DNA from: Branchipolynoe longqiensis
Taxonomy: Eukaryota; Annelida; Polychaeta; Phyllodocida; Polynoidae
NCBI GenBank assembly: GCA_030323885.1
Contig: CM059188.1
Location: 115,409,430 to 115,473,429, forward strand
Reading direction: 5' to 3'
DNA: 64,000 nucleotides
Shown: positions 21,521 to 31,774 of the stretch, piece by piece
Numbering within the stretch: position 1 is the stretch's first letter
Layout of the letters: the number at the start of each line of letters is the position of its first letter
Translations under genes and position numbers: made by a program
Notes under the pieces: model-generated
Databases searched by the model: none
What the model saw: the letters and a program-made list of their open reading frames with translations, nothing else
Told to the model about the DNA's origin: nothing

Positions 21521-22770
21521 TAAAATATTCCGCTATTCGGCATATGGGGGAATGCACATGTTATATTACTGATCGGTGTACGTGACCAGGGGCTGTATGC
21601 ACGAATCGGGGTTAGGGCCGTAACCGCGGCTAGGCTAGCTCCACACGGCTAAGTGTGAGAAATCGGTATGCACGAATCGGTGTTAGCGCTAACCGCAAAA
21701 TTTAGCCTAGGCTAAGCTAAACCACTTTCAGATTTGGGGTAATGCGCTACCTGGTGCGGTTAGTGTGGCGGCCGCCGATATATTAGAACCAAATCTATTC
21801 AATGCTATCATATTTAACAGAATTACATACGCCATAAGTGAAATTTGATCAATTTAACCCTAAATTTGAACCGATATTAACGCCGCCGCCACATTGGCGC
21901 CGTTATGCATATTGTCGAATCACCGAATGTAAAGTAAACAAATCGCCGCGGCCACAGTGACGTCGATATCCATACTGTCCAACATCAACTAAACATGGCC
22001 ACCGCCGTCGCCGCCGAATCAGTGGCAATATATTATAACCAAATCTATTCAATGCGATCATATTTGACAGATTTACATACGCAATAAGTTCAATTTATTC
22101 AAATTAACCATAAAATCGAACCGTTATTAACGCTCCCGCCTCATTGGCGGTGTTATTCATATCGTCGACTGGAGGGAATTCCCAAATCTATAAATAAACT
22201 CATGGTTAGCTATCCGCCCTGGCTAGTACATTGGTGCATACCGATTCACACATTTCTCCAACCCTCCGCTACCCTGAGGTAGCTAACCGCGGCTAGTCCC
22301 TTAACTCCGGCTAAGCCTATCACCGATTCGTGCATACAGCCCCTGGTGCATATATACACATATAGATGTATGGGTTGGTGGTGCCTGAGTGGGATGTAAA
22401 TAGACATAGTGGTGCTGGCAGGTCTGGGTGTAAGTGCACTCAGGGCCTATATCCCCTCTGCTGCGATTGGGACCACCACACTCAGAGGTCAAGTTGGTGG
22501 TGGCCATGGGGCCATACAGCTTGTGGTGGTGGGCGGACCACTGATAGCCATGGGGACCAGGAATGCTGGATCCCCATTGGTAGGGCCAAGAATGCTTGTT
22601 TCCCATTGGGGGAAAGGTGTGGGGTCATACTCTACAATGAACCCATGTAACCATATAAATAATAAACCAGAGGGCTGGACTCTGTCTTCTTCTTTACACG
22701 TAATACTCTTCCTTTCTGTTTGTCTATATTGATTTCACCCTAGACTGCCTACACAGCCACAAATTCGATC
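21521..22770 (+). mobile_element. LTR-like repeat (family L), interrupted by a MITE
   Basis: It begins TGTAAAATATTCCG, resumes after the MITE with GGGTTGGTGGTGCCTGAGTG, and contains ATATAAATAATAAACCAGAG followed by a T/C-rich stretch, ending CTGCCTACACAGCCACA. TG...CA ends and a TATA/poly(A)-like region suggest a solo LTR. Other copies are at 42468-42975, 51004-51706 and (reverse, truncated) 26690-26966. Confidence 0.55.
21591..22341. mobile_element. MITE M2 with GGCTGTATGCACG termini, nested
   Basis: It starts GGCTGTATGCACGAATCGG and ends with the inverse (CCGATTCGTGCATACAGCC). Flanks are CCAGG on the left and CCTGG on the right. Uninterrupted copies of the host repeat read GACCAGG(C)(G/A)CAT here, so the element interrupts it. 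It shares its core with M1 (4336-5088) and with 37387-38024. Confidence 0.8.
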
Positions 22771-22884
22771 ATTGGACTTGACAAAACTGGTCACCACGAC
22801 GAGTGAATTAGTCGATTAGACTTTACACATGTTCAGCCACTTTTGTACCTATTGTGTTCCCAATTTTCATTTCCGCACTTAGAG

Positions 22885-23095
22885 TTAAAGCGGCATAGTC
22901 CGATGAAGCATCACATTTTCAAAACCAAAACACTTACCTAGATTTGATTGTATATATCTAACTGAGATACTGATGCACTTATTAATCATTTGTTGCCATA
23001 TAGAAGGGAGTCAATTTAATAGAACCTGTTATTGTAGAAGCCAATGGTATAGAGTTTTGGCATGCTTGCCAACATTGATTTCGCATATTTAAGTT
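22885..23095 (+). mobile_element. TTAA-type MITE, half copy
   Basis: It starts TTAAAGCGGCATAGTCCGATG and continues with the family body, breaking off where the alternate-tail SINE begins. Confidence 0.6.
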
Positions 23096-23320
23096 TTTGG
23101 TACATTAGTTGATTAAGCAGGGGAAATTTCAATCTCGGCTGATTGGTCTTCGTCATTCCACTGCTCCTTGCCCTACCCTAAGAAATTCGAGCATCAGGCT
23201 AGGAAGTGACAAGTATAATTTTGTAAGTCATCACTTTGACTCGACCAGGGTTCGTACCCTCGATCCCACGATCTACCAACAGGGGAGACGGATGCTCTAA
23301 CTCATTCTGGAATCTGGAAT
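23095..23320 (-). mobile_element. SINE, alternate-tail subfamily, minus
   Basis: In reverse orientation the tail TTAAGCAGGGGAAATTTCAA comes first and the tRNA-like head (CTCTAACTCATTC on plus) last. Confidence 0.65.
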
Positions 23321-24220
23321 TCCATATCGAGCTTAGTATTGACAATATATGTGGTATATAGGCTAACCATTATGCGAGTATAAAAACATGGAAGTGAAAT
23401 ACTCGTCCATTATTCTTACTGTGCATGTGACTCTGGGGGGTTGGTTTCCTGCCTCGCATCTGCGACCAGTGGCGCCGCCGCCGGTCCAAATTCTACCCAA
23501 TGGACGCCCCACATTCTCATTCACGCCTAAGAATTAGATATTGAATATAAAAGCAAATCACCGGCAGAGTGACTGAGTGTGGCCAAACAAGTTACTGCAT
23601 TTCCACACAGGGGAGGGGGGGGGGGCGACAGAATTGATTGCATAGTCGATGAACAATTAATAATAGATCAGTACAGTAGATGATTTAGAAAATAATAATG
23701 ACTGAAAGCTTCTGCTTAATTATACTTGAATAATGCGTATACATCACACATTCAATATGTTCTCTTACTTTCAACATTTCTATTTTTAAATATATTTTTC
23801 ACCCCACATCGACCCAAGATGCATCAGTCGAGTTTGATTTGAGATGTTTAATATTGTACGGCAGTGTCAAGGGTCTCATTCTGCTATGAAGGACACACGC
23901 TGTTGGCATGAAGGGCAAGGTTCAAGTAGAAGGTTATATTGCTTCCTAATGTCACCACTAGGGTACTTGACTGAAATGGAGTTGCGCTTAAGGGTCACCA
24001 TAGCTACCTGTCTTGTATGGCAGGTGATAGATGTGTCTGTCAAGTGGTTAAGGGGCGAACCGAGTTAAATTTAGGAATGATGTGTGTGGGTGGGGAAATG
24101 GCTACTTGGGTGGCAGTAGGCACTCATGGCGACTTTATAGTATTGTGCCACTGGGAGATCAGCGCACCAGCACTTGGGTGGGGAGAGGCAGGGGATTGGA
24201 CGATGGGTTGTAAATGGTTC
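23320..24220. other. Non-coding interval
   Basis: It includes a GCGAGTATAAAAACATGGAA block that also occurs near 28130 and 28535 (possible LTR promoter), a GTGGCGCCGCCGCC patch and a G run at about 23618-23626. No gene is supported. Confidence 0.3.
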
Positions 24221-24295
24221 GTTGGCTGTTTTTGTGTCTTGGCAACATCTAAGGTCATATCAGGATGGTCACCAACTTGTGACGGTGCTTGCTTT
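24220..24295 (-). mobile_element. SINE fragment
   Basis: The hairpin region and part of the body are recognisable (GGCAACATCTAAGGTCATAT on plus). Other scraps of the same family lie at about 24900-24990 and 32555-32660. Confidence 0.5.
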
Positions 24296-24296
24296 G

Positions 24297-24830
24297 GGGG
24301 TGGTTTGTAACCTTACGATGGTTTACTGGTTGCAGAATTGCAACATTTATAGAGAGGCTCCGATAAATCGGCCCAATCTTTGGTTGAAGATTAATCTTCA
24401 GTAGGGAGTGTTGTAGAAGTTGGGGACATCTTTACAACATTGTAACGGCGAAGCGTTGAGGCGGCCCCGAATCACTTCGGTCCGGCGGTAGTTGGGCACT
24501 TGTATCCAGTTGACAGCAGCAAGGGTTTCAAGGAAGGGCGGGTAAAGATGGGTGCAGTGGTGGTTCCAGCAACGAGAACAAAGCGAGAGCAAACGTAAAG
24601 GTACAGGGCCCCACCCAAGCACACAACTCCCCTAGTCAGGGGAGGAGTATGCCTGGGAGAAGACAAAAACGGGTAGAGTCTAGGAAAGACAAGTGAGGAG
24701 AGTTGAGTCAAAGGACCATGTCTATTTGCTCTATGGTGACCAACCAGCGAGTCATTGACACGGACAGAGTAAGAGTAGAAACTGAAATGCCGGCGGGCTC
24801 CCCCTCCTGGAACTCTTTTCAGACATATCA
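24297..24830. repeat. Dispersed repeat R2, copy 1
   Basis: It contains GGTGGTTTGTAACC, GGTTGAAGATTAATCTTCAG, GGGGACATCTTTACAACATT and CAGGGCCCCACCCAAGCACA. The same order is seen at 39950-40395 and again at 40396-40700. The type is unknown; a TATAAATGTTGCA box on minus would fit an LTR. Confidence 0.65.
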
Positions 24831-25129
24831 AGGAGGAGCAAGGCCAGCGGTGAGGAGATAGAGAGAGGTGTGGATGAAGTGCGGTCCTGATAGCAACTGA
24901 CAGTGCACAGTCATGGTTACTTTATAGTACCACCCAACTGGGAGATCAGGCCGCCAACCCCATGACCTGATATCCCACTCAGTCATAGTATGAGGGATAT
25001 GTGGAGTTGGTAAACTATTACTCATAAAGATAGAAATTGTATAGTAAAATAGTATAGAGGAAGAGTGTCACTTTTTAGATGGATAGTCTTTGAGAAGTTA
25101 CCTCACATACTCCCTCCCCTCTAGAGTTA

Positions 25130-25395
25130 TTTATGGATCTCTGCCCCAGAGACAGACCTAACCATGCCTTGGCAACAGGGATATTGAACCCTCATCGGTG
25201 GTTAGAGGAGTGCTTGTTAGGGATTGGAAGATTGGATCATGTGATCACCACCATGTTCCATTCTAAAAGCTATAAAAGTAATAAATGAGACACTCTCACT
25301 CTCCTACCTTTCACTCTTTATCTACTTTCCTTCATTACCTGTATTGATTTCTCATTAGCCCATCCACACCACTCACACCGCCAGCCGTCGACTTT
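25130..25395 (+). mobile_element. LTR-like segment (tentative)
   Basis: A TATAAAAGTAATAAATGAGA box (25270-25289) is followed by CT-rich sequence, as in LTR R-U5 regions, and preceded by an ATGTGATCACC-type patch. It ends against the 100-bp satellite. No partner copy is visible. Confidence 0.3.
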
Positions 25396-25398
25396 AAA

Positions 25399-26165
25399 GT
25401 ATGATGTGAGGTGACGTGCTGAGCCTGTATTATGCATGTGTGTGTCACACTATGCCCGGAGGGATAGAAAAGGGATGACGACATGTGGGTGGTGTATAGT
25501 GTGATGTGAGGTGATGTGTTGAGCCTGCATTATGCATGTGTGTGTCACACTATGCCAGGAGGGATAGAAAAGGGATGACGACATGTCGGTGGTGTATAGT
25601 GTGATGTGAGGTGATGTGCTGATCCTGCATTATGCATGTGTGTGTCACGCTATGCCAGGAGGGATAGAAAAGGGATGACAACATATGGGTGGTGCATAGT
25701 GTGATGTGAGGTGATGTGCTGAGCCTGCATTACGCATGTGTGTGTCACGCTATGCCAGGAGGGATAGAACAGGGATGACGACATGTGGGTGGTGTGTAGT
25801 ATGATGTGAGGTGATGTGCTGAGCATGCATTACGCATGTGTGTGTCACGCTATGCCAGGAGGGATAGAACAGGGATGACGACATGTGGGTGGTGTGTAGT
25901 ATGATGTGAGGTGATGTGCTGAGCATGCATTACGCATGTGTGTGTCACGCTATGCCAGGAGGGATAGAAAAGGGATGACAACATATGGGTGGTGTGTAGT
26001 ATGATGTGAGGTGATGTGCTGAGCCTGTATTATGAGTGTGTGTGTCATGCTACGCCAGGAGGGATATATAAGGGATGACGACATGTGGGTGGTGTGTAGT
26101 ATGATGTGAGGTGATGTACTGAGCCTGTATTATGAGTGTATGTGTCACGCTACACCAGGAGGGAT
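25399..26165. repeat. 100-bp satellite, 7-8 monomers
   Basis: ATGATGTGAGGTGATGTGCT recurs at 25401, 25501, 25601, 25701, 25801, 25901, 26001 and 26101, an exact 100-bp period with very few indels. Monomers contain TGCATGTGTGTGTCAC and GGGATAGAAAAGGGATGACG. Fragments continue after the MITE (26648-26690) and at about 26975-27050. Confidence 0.9.
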
Positions 26166-26168
26166 CGG

Positions 26169-26648
26169 TAATGGTGCTGTCACATTACGACATTTCTCGC
26201 CAACGATGGTGTAACGTATATCAGCGAGTGAGAAAAAAAAAGAATAAATGTTTGGCGCGCCGTCCTGATATGACCTTACATGTAGCTAGGAAACAACAAA
26301 GCAACAATTTGGCGCGACATGTGGGCACGACCCTAACGCGCGTGCGACGTGTGCTTGGCGTTCGCATTACGTTATTCCAGTGATGTCGACGTGCTTCTGA
26401 CGTCGCCATAATATTGGCACCTGTGCCTTGTCGCGCGTTGTCACACATCAAATGATATGTGCAAGCACAAAACTTTGCCGATACCCTGATGCGCATCGCC
26501 GACCATCGCTGACTGTCACTGTACATCAACCATTACCAACGCGCACCTAACTCGTGCGTAATGCTTCCAGACGTCTCCTGACGTAGCGCAAAAAAGTGAC
26601 ACACGTCGACGCGCATTGGCGAGAAACGTTGTAATGTGACAAGGGTCT
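26169..26648. mobile_element. MITE C-type element inserted in the satellite
   Basis: Terminal inverted repeats are TGTCACATTACGACATTTCT at the left and AACGTTGTAATGTGACA at the right. Inside are many GCGC/ACGT-rich words. The satellite resumes to the right (GGGATGACGACGTGGGTGG). It contains its own nested 48-bp SINE hairpin. Confidence 0.75.
26260..26307 (+). mobile_element. Ultra-short SINE 3'-hairpin insertion in the MITE
   Basis: A 48-bp block starting CCGTCCTGATATGACCTTA and ending in AACAACAAAGCAACAA is flanked by perfect 9-bp repeats TTTGGCGCG (26251-26259 and 26308-26316). It corresponds exactly to the terminal hairpin and tail of the main SINE. Confidence 0.8.
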
Positions 26649-26689
26649 AAGGGATGACGACGTGGGTGGTGTGTAGTATTGTAAAATGG

Positions 26690-26966
26690 CTGAAGCTTGA
26701 ATCTTTTCTGGTCCCCATGGCTACCAGTGGTCTGCCCACCACCACCAAGCTGTGTGCCCCCCTCCCCCTGGCCACCACCAACCTTACCCCTGAGTGTGGT
26801 GATTCTACCCAGCAGAGGGAGAGGGGGTAGGCCCTGAGTGCCCTCACACCCAGACCTGCCAGCACCACTAAGTCTACTTACATCCCACTCAGGCACCACA
26901 TGCGCTTGGTTACGTACACCTGATCAGTAATAACAGATTTGCATTCCCCCCGATGCCGTAAATCGG
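26690..26966 (-). mobile_element. LTR-like repeat (family L), truncated, reverse
   Basis: It is the reverse complement of the family at 21521-22770 (GGTGCCTGAGTGGGATGTAA, GTGGTGCTGGCAGGTCTGG), ending near the family's 5' end at about 26966. It is inserted within or next to the 100-bp satellite. Confidence 0.65.
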
Positions 26967-27284
26967 AATGTTGTATAGTATGATGTGAGGTGATGTAATG
27001 AGCCTGGATTATGCACGTGTGTCACGAGGGATAGCGCGATACCCGGCGTGCACTGTCTGATGGCATATGCTGGGAGGGTGATGTATAGGAGGCGGAGTGG
27101 GCGATGCTGGATGTGATTCTCTGCTGCAGGCTGAATCAGGTGTGGTGAGTAAAGATACAGCGCGCCGTCTGATGGCAGAGCCCGGAGGTAATAACCCATT
27201 GTTGGGCTATATTTACTGCCAGTTCACTCATGGCCCGGCTCTCCCCGACTGAATCAAGCCATATATACGCAACTGTTGCTACCT

Positions 27285-27372
27285 TTCATGTTGCTTGGCC
27301 TAACTGGGAAAGTAGACCAAGGACTGGCTGCTGCAGTGTCAGGATAATGTGACTGAGTCGGATATTGGATAG
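27285..27372 (+). mobile_element. SINE (main family) internal fragment
   Basis: It contains CAAGGACTGGCTG and TCAGGATAATGTGACTGAGT. Confidence 0.55.
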
Positions 27373-27574
27373 GCATAATTGTGCCGGCGGCATGGTAATT
27401 GTCGTTGGGGTGATGAAAATGGGAAATATTGCGCCTAGGGCTGAGAGGTGAGTGCAGACTACTACACTCGTCCCCCTGGAATTGTAAGTAGTTTAATGCT
27501 TACAATTACATACATACAGGCAATGCACTAACATAAACATACACAGCGTAGGATCAACAACCATACAGCACATA

Positions 27575-27720
27575 GCTTGTACAGGATCGTGGTCCCGGCA
27601 ACCAATGTCGTGGGAGTGATGCAAATGGGAAATATTGTGCCTAGAGCAGGACTCGAACCCACATCTCTTTGCATGCCGGGCCAGTGTGCTAACCATTACA
27701 CCACCTAGGCTCCCTGATAT
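27575..27720 (-). mobile_element. tRNA-like SINE head, distinct family
   Basis: On minus, GGTGTAATGGTTAGCACACT (A box) and GTGGGTTCGAGTCC (B box) sit at tRNA-like spacing within a GCCTAG...CTAGGC stem. The anticodon arm is not convincing, and a related body (GGGAAATATTG) recurs near 27420, so it is a SINE head, not a functional tRNA. Confidence 0.5.
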
Positions 27721-28729
27721 CATCACACTACCCACGCCTACCTGTCTATGTGGTTACTTGCCTGAGAGGTCAGTGCAGACTACTACAGTATTCTAGTGCA
27801 GCAGCACTATATATATATAGCTATAATTATCCAGCTGATGATAGATAGTCATACTTGACCAACCAGGGAGTGAGTGGTACAGGTGTGAGGCAGGGTGAGG
27901 CGAGGAGGAAGAAGCCAGGTGGCAGCACCAGGCTAGAATGAAGGCCTGACCAGTTGATGAGTAGAGGAATCATTATTTGGTGTAGAGTCAGTTGATGATA
28001 TGAACTATAGATAATCGGCTTCCGGATAATTATACTTGTATAATTGCTTATACGGCACATACATAATATATATATATATATCATCCATATGTATGGTTGA
28101 TGTATATAGATGTATGTGATTCTTAAGGAGTTTGCGAGTATAAAGGCACAGAAGAGAATTTCATTATTCTTATTCTTATTATTATATCTACCCATTTCCT
28201 ATTCTGAGCATCCTGACCGCCATGACTCCAACAGGCGACCAGATATGTTCATTCGCACCAAGCAAGGAATGTGTCCATATATATATAAACTATTTATCAA
28301 CCATATATATAATTGATATATAAATCAACCATATATATATAGTTATTAGACATATATATATATTTCATGTTTGGTGAGAACTGTACAGGCATAGATGACC
28401 GCTTATCAAGACTGCCACACATAGGAGGCGCCACCAGTCGAGCTGGTAGAATCAGAGCCATGCAGTCTACCACTGCGGAACGAAGGCTAGTAGTGCACTT
28501 CTCGTATGTATGTGATATATAACACATTATGCGAGTATAAAGGCACGGAAAGAAATGATATTGTTATATATTTCATTACACTGAATACTCTGCGCTGGCT
28601 CCTCCCCATGCTCAGGCCTGGTGGCGCCACCTCCGGCGCTCCCCCTCACCTGCTAGCATGGAGAAACCTCAGTTGGGTCGGAAAAAATTGTTCTAATTCT
28701 TATACAGCGCATATATTGCCAATACTAAT
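27720..28729. other. AT-rich non-coding interval
   Basis: TATATA-rich runs near 27810, 28065-28080 and 28280-28360, plus two GCGAGTATAAAGGCAC(A/G)GAA blocks (about 28133 and 28533) that probably belong to a dispersed repeat. No protein-like frame was found. Confidence 0.3.
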
Positions 28730-28822
28730 ATACAATAAAACCTCTTTAAAGCGACCGACCTTGGGACCGACTTTAAGTGTTCCATTTAGGGAGGTGGTCG
28801 GTTAGAGAGGTTTTTACGGTAT
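28729..28822. mobile_element. Short MITE, TAAAACCTCTxTAA type
   Basis: The ends ATAAAACCTCTTTAAAG and, inverted, TTAGAGAGGTTTTTAC flank a GACCGACCTTGGGACCGACT core. A fuller copy is at 41899-42078. Termini of this kind with TA duplications are known from pogo/Tc1-type elements. Confidence 0.6.
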
Positions 28823-29221
28823 AAGGTCGGCATAGCATGGCTAGTATCAGGTTGATGAGAATGTACATAGTATATATCTTGCTCGGGGCTGAGCAATTCA
28901 GTACGCATGCGTGATGGGCAACATCAAATAATGATTCAGTTCCCAGTTACGATGCTGTATGATGTATGGCATGTGTGCCTTGTGGGTCAGAAGTATAACA
29001 TTTCCCACGGGTAAGCATTGTTTTGTACTGTGCTGGCAATAAATACAATATGCAGGGCAAACAAATAAATAAAAGTGAATAAAATGTTATGCTATTAGTA
29101 TTACATGTACTTGGTTTAAAAGATAGTTAGTTATTCATCAGGTATATACTAATTTAATGCTCGTATATAGTTGTTAAAGTGCGTAATTGGTATCAAAATA
29201 TGCACTATTTTTGCAACATAC

Positions 29222-29382
29222 CGGGGTGACAGTTTGTGGAACCACAGCGGGTGATACTGATAGAGTGCAGCTGTCCTCAGGAGGAATAATATTTGTTATT
29301 AACATTGCATATCCTGGCAGTAAACTTGGTGAAATTGTCCCAGGAACCATTAAATAATCCCTCAAAGCTTCTAGCAGTACCT
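29222..29382 (-). CDS. Candidate internal exon of an unrecognised host gene
   Basis: On the minus strand a strong 3' splice site (CCTTCCTTCTATCTGTTACA then ATAG) is followed by 161 nt open in one frame and ending at a strong 5' splice site (ACCCCG|GTATGT, intron from 29221). The 53-codon peptide has ordinary globular composition: VLLEALRDYLMVPGTISPSL, then GYAMLITNIIPPEDSC, ending VVPQTVTP. An alternative 3' splice site 2 nt downstream would change the entry phase to 0. The product is not recognised. A second candidate exon lies upstream at 30103-30279. Confidence 0.4.
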
Positions 29383-29439
29383 CTATTGTAACAGATAGAA
29401 GGAAGGTATATGTTCAAAATATGCATCCATTGGAATAAG

Positions 29440-29493
29440 TTTGTTTGTTGTTGTTTTACGTCCTAGCAACATCTAAGGTCATATCAGTACGGG
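29440..29493 (-). mobile_element. Ultra-short SINE 3'-hairpin insertion
   Basis: A 54-bp insert (GTTTTACGTCCTAGCAACAT, then TCTAAGGTCATATCAG) is flanked by perfect 14-bp repeats TCCATTGGAATAAG (29426-29439 and 29494-29507). It corresponds to the hairpin and CAA tail only. Confidence 0.85.
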
Positions 29494-29525
29494 TCCATTG
29501 GAATAAGCATGCATGGACCTTATAC

Positions 29526-29600
29526 TTAAAGTTGCATAGTCCAATGGTTTTGAGTTTCTATCAATTTTCAGAGACACCTTATATACACGAATATAAGTCG
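29526..29600. mobile_element. TTAA-type MITE fragment
   Basis: It starts CTTAAAGTTGCATAGTCCAATGG, matching one terminus of the family, and breaks off after the CAGAGAC region. Confidence 0.5.
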
Positions 29601-29727
29601 ATTTTGAGTATTAGTCAAGGGGTATTTTTTAAGGAAATATTTGGAATTAGGCCTAACCCGATTATATGTCGATCTTCATTATATTTACTGACAAATTGAC
29701 CTTCATTCATAAACATGCACAAATATT

Positions 29728-30086
29728 AAAGCTGCATAGTCCGATGAAGCATCAAATTTCCAAAACCAAAATAATTATATAGATTTGATTTTACATATCT
29801 AACTTAGATACTGATGCACTTATTAAGCATTTGTTTCTGCATAGAAGGCAATACTGGGTCAATTTAACAGAACCTGTTACTGCAGAAGTCTATGGAGTCA
29901 GAGTTTTGGCAAGCCTGCCAAAACTAATTTTCCCTGTTTGCATTCAAAATATCTCAAAAGTTTACCATTTAAAATAAAAGTAACTTTGAACTAATGTAAA
30001 GTAGATACTAGTGATCGACCTAATATATTTATCTCAGAAAAAATACAGAAATCCAAAAACCATCGGACTATGCAACTTTAAACAAG
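29728..30086. mobile_element. Complete TTAA-type MITE
   Basis: Both ends are AGCTGCATAGTCCGATG-type inverted repeats next to TTAA (TTAA|AGCTGCATAG...CTATGCAACT|TTAA). The interior has ACTTAGATACTGATGCACTT and GCAAGCCTGCCAAAACTAAT. At least six other termini in this window also abut TTAA (for example 22886, 36875, 41258, 44218, 8149, 20259), supporting a TTAA target. It is non-coding. Confidence 0.8.
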
Positions 30087-30102
30087 ATGAGAACACCACT
30101 GG

Positions 30103-30279
30103 TCACTCAAAAATGTCAGACTGGTCAGCGGATGTCTCCAGTAACTGCAGTACCTGCTCATGTCTAAGAGCATCACTGTAATATTCATCGCCAGCGTCAA
30201 TGTCAATGTCCTCAGAGTCATCAACGCTGACTGAGTCAGACTCATCTTGCCACAAGATGTCATCGTGGGTGCCATCCAT
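30103..30279 (-). CDS. Candidate first coding exon or short acidic protein
   Basis: On minus an ATG at 30279 in good context (A at -3, G at +4) with an in-frame TGA 9 nt upstream opens 58 codons to a TGA at 30103-30105. The peptide is strongly acidic: MDGTHDDILWQDESDSVSVD, then repeated D/E, then DEYYSDALRHEQVLQLLE. It may be a complete small protein. Alternatively a weak GT after HEQ could splice into the exon at 29222-29382, where the next codons also begin VL. The product is not recognised, and a TTAA-MITE starts 17 bp beyond the stop. Confidence 0.35.
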   Translation of the reverse strand: MDGTHDDILWQDESDSVSVDDSEDIDIDAGDEYYSDALRHEQVLQLLETSADQSDIFE

Positions 30280-30605
30280 GCTCCCTCAGGGGGTATCGCA
30301 AGTATAAGATAACCTCAGAATAGCAGATTTGTTGTGTGGTAAATGTCGTGGACCTTTATTTGAGTAAATCCGATAAGTATATTCATTGGATTGTTATAAA
30401 TCACCACTTTAATTTAAAGTACCTAAGTATTTATTTTAAATAGCTGACTTTTTTAGATATTCTAATTGCAAACCGGTAAAATTAGTGTTGGCAATAATGC
30501 CAACATTCTGACACCACAGGCTTCTTCAGTAGCATGTTCTATTATTTGTATTAAATTCACTTAGTATTCTCTTCTCTGTTGCACCAAATGCGTAATCAGT
30601 GCAGA

Positions 30606-30660
30606 TTGTTGCTTGTTGTTGTTTTCGTCCTATTAACATCTAAGGTCATATCAGACGGGA
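30606..30660 (-). mobile_element. Ultra-short SINE 3'-hairpin insertion
   Basis: A 55-bp insert with the SINE hairpin and tail is flanked by perfect 12-bp repeats AATCAGTGCAGA (30594-30605 and 30661-30672). Confidence 0.85.
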
Positions 30661-30744
30661 AATCAGTGCAGAGGTATATAGGTTAGATATGTATAATTGA
30701 ATCTAGATAATTGCTTTGGTTTTGAAAATGTTTGTTTGTTTGCT

Positions 30745-31018
30745 ATTTTACCTCCTAGCAGCATCCAAAGTCATCTCAGGACGGGTACCGACTTGTGACA
30801 GTGTGCACTCATGGCAACTTTATAGTGCTGCCCCGACTGGAAGACCAGGCCACCAGCATCATTACCTGATATCCCACTCAGTCACATTATCCTGACACTG
30901 AGCCATCCAGTCCTTGCCCTATCCTAATAATGCCGAACTCCAGGCTAGGAAGCGACAAGTATAAATCTTTAAGTCATTGGTTTGACTCGACCAGGGTTCG
31001 AACCCACGACCTGTTTGT
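30745..31018 (-). mobile_element. SINE (main family), minus
   Basis: A nearly full copy with terminal hairpin (CCTCCTAGCAGCATCCAAAG on plus), body, and a head with B box (GGGTTCGAACCC). Confidence 0.75.
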
Positions 31019-31019
31019 G

Positions 31020-31770
31020 TGATGCTTCATCGAACTATGCAGCTGTCACAACTCAAACAAATGCACCAAATACTGCCGTGTTGGTTCTGTATTACAAAAC
31101 TGAGAAATACTTCTTCCCTTGTCTACGACTGACTCAGATTAAAGTCGCAACATGAAGTAATGACAACCAGCATAATGGAAAACATCTGAATAAAAACGGT
31201 GACAAAGAACATCAAATTGGATTTGAATAAAGAAAGTATCCGTTATCCTACGTTCAAAATTAAGATGAGATGTAGAAAGAACTCAGAGTATTTGTAACAT
31301 GCGACAATATTTTAATGTGATCTACCTTTTATATAATAATACAATACTATAATCATATAATAATAATAATAACGAATCATATTTGTATGGGAAATAATAA
31401 CACAGTTTTGTCAGATATGATGATATTGTATTATTTTACCCGGGTAAATGGACACAGCATTCTGTCATAAAAACAACCACACAAAACCAAACAAAAACAT
31501 ATTGCAGCAAGACATGTGGCTCCATTCCTGACAGTGGGAATATTTTAAGTCAATGCAGAGAAAGAATACATAAAAGATTAACTAACTCCAACTAAATCGA
31601 GACAATATTGACACATTATAAATAGTATATAGTCTACCAATTCTGCCCTTCGACAGTCCCTCCTCCTCAACACCAGACACCACAACGAAAGGAAGAAACA
31701 GAATATATTTGTTTAAAGGGAAAAAAGAAAGGGCTGCTGGTGAGGCTTGGTTGTGAGATTTCGCTCAGCT
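31020..31770. other. AT-rich non-coding interval
   Basis: A fragment of a TTAA-MITE end at about 31018-31050 (GATGCTTCATCGAACTATGC), then AT-rich sequence with ATAATAATAAT near 31340-31375. No gene is supported. Confidence 0.3.
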
Positions 31771-31774
31771 TTGG

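Noticed and set aside
27640..27715. A functional tRNA gene
   Set aside because: A and B boxes are good, but the anticodon arm does not pair and related body sequence follows, so it is a SINE head.
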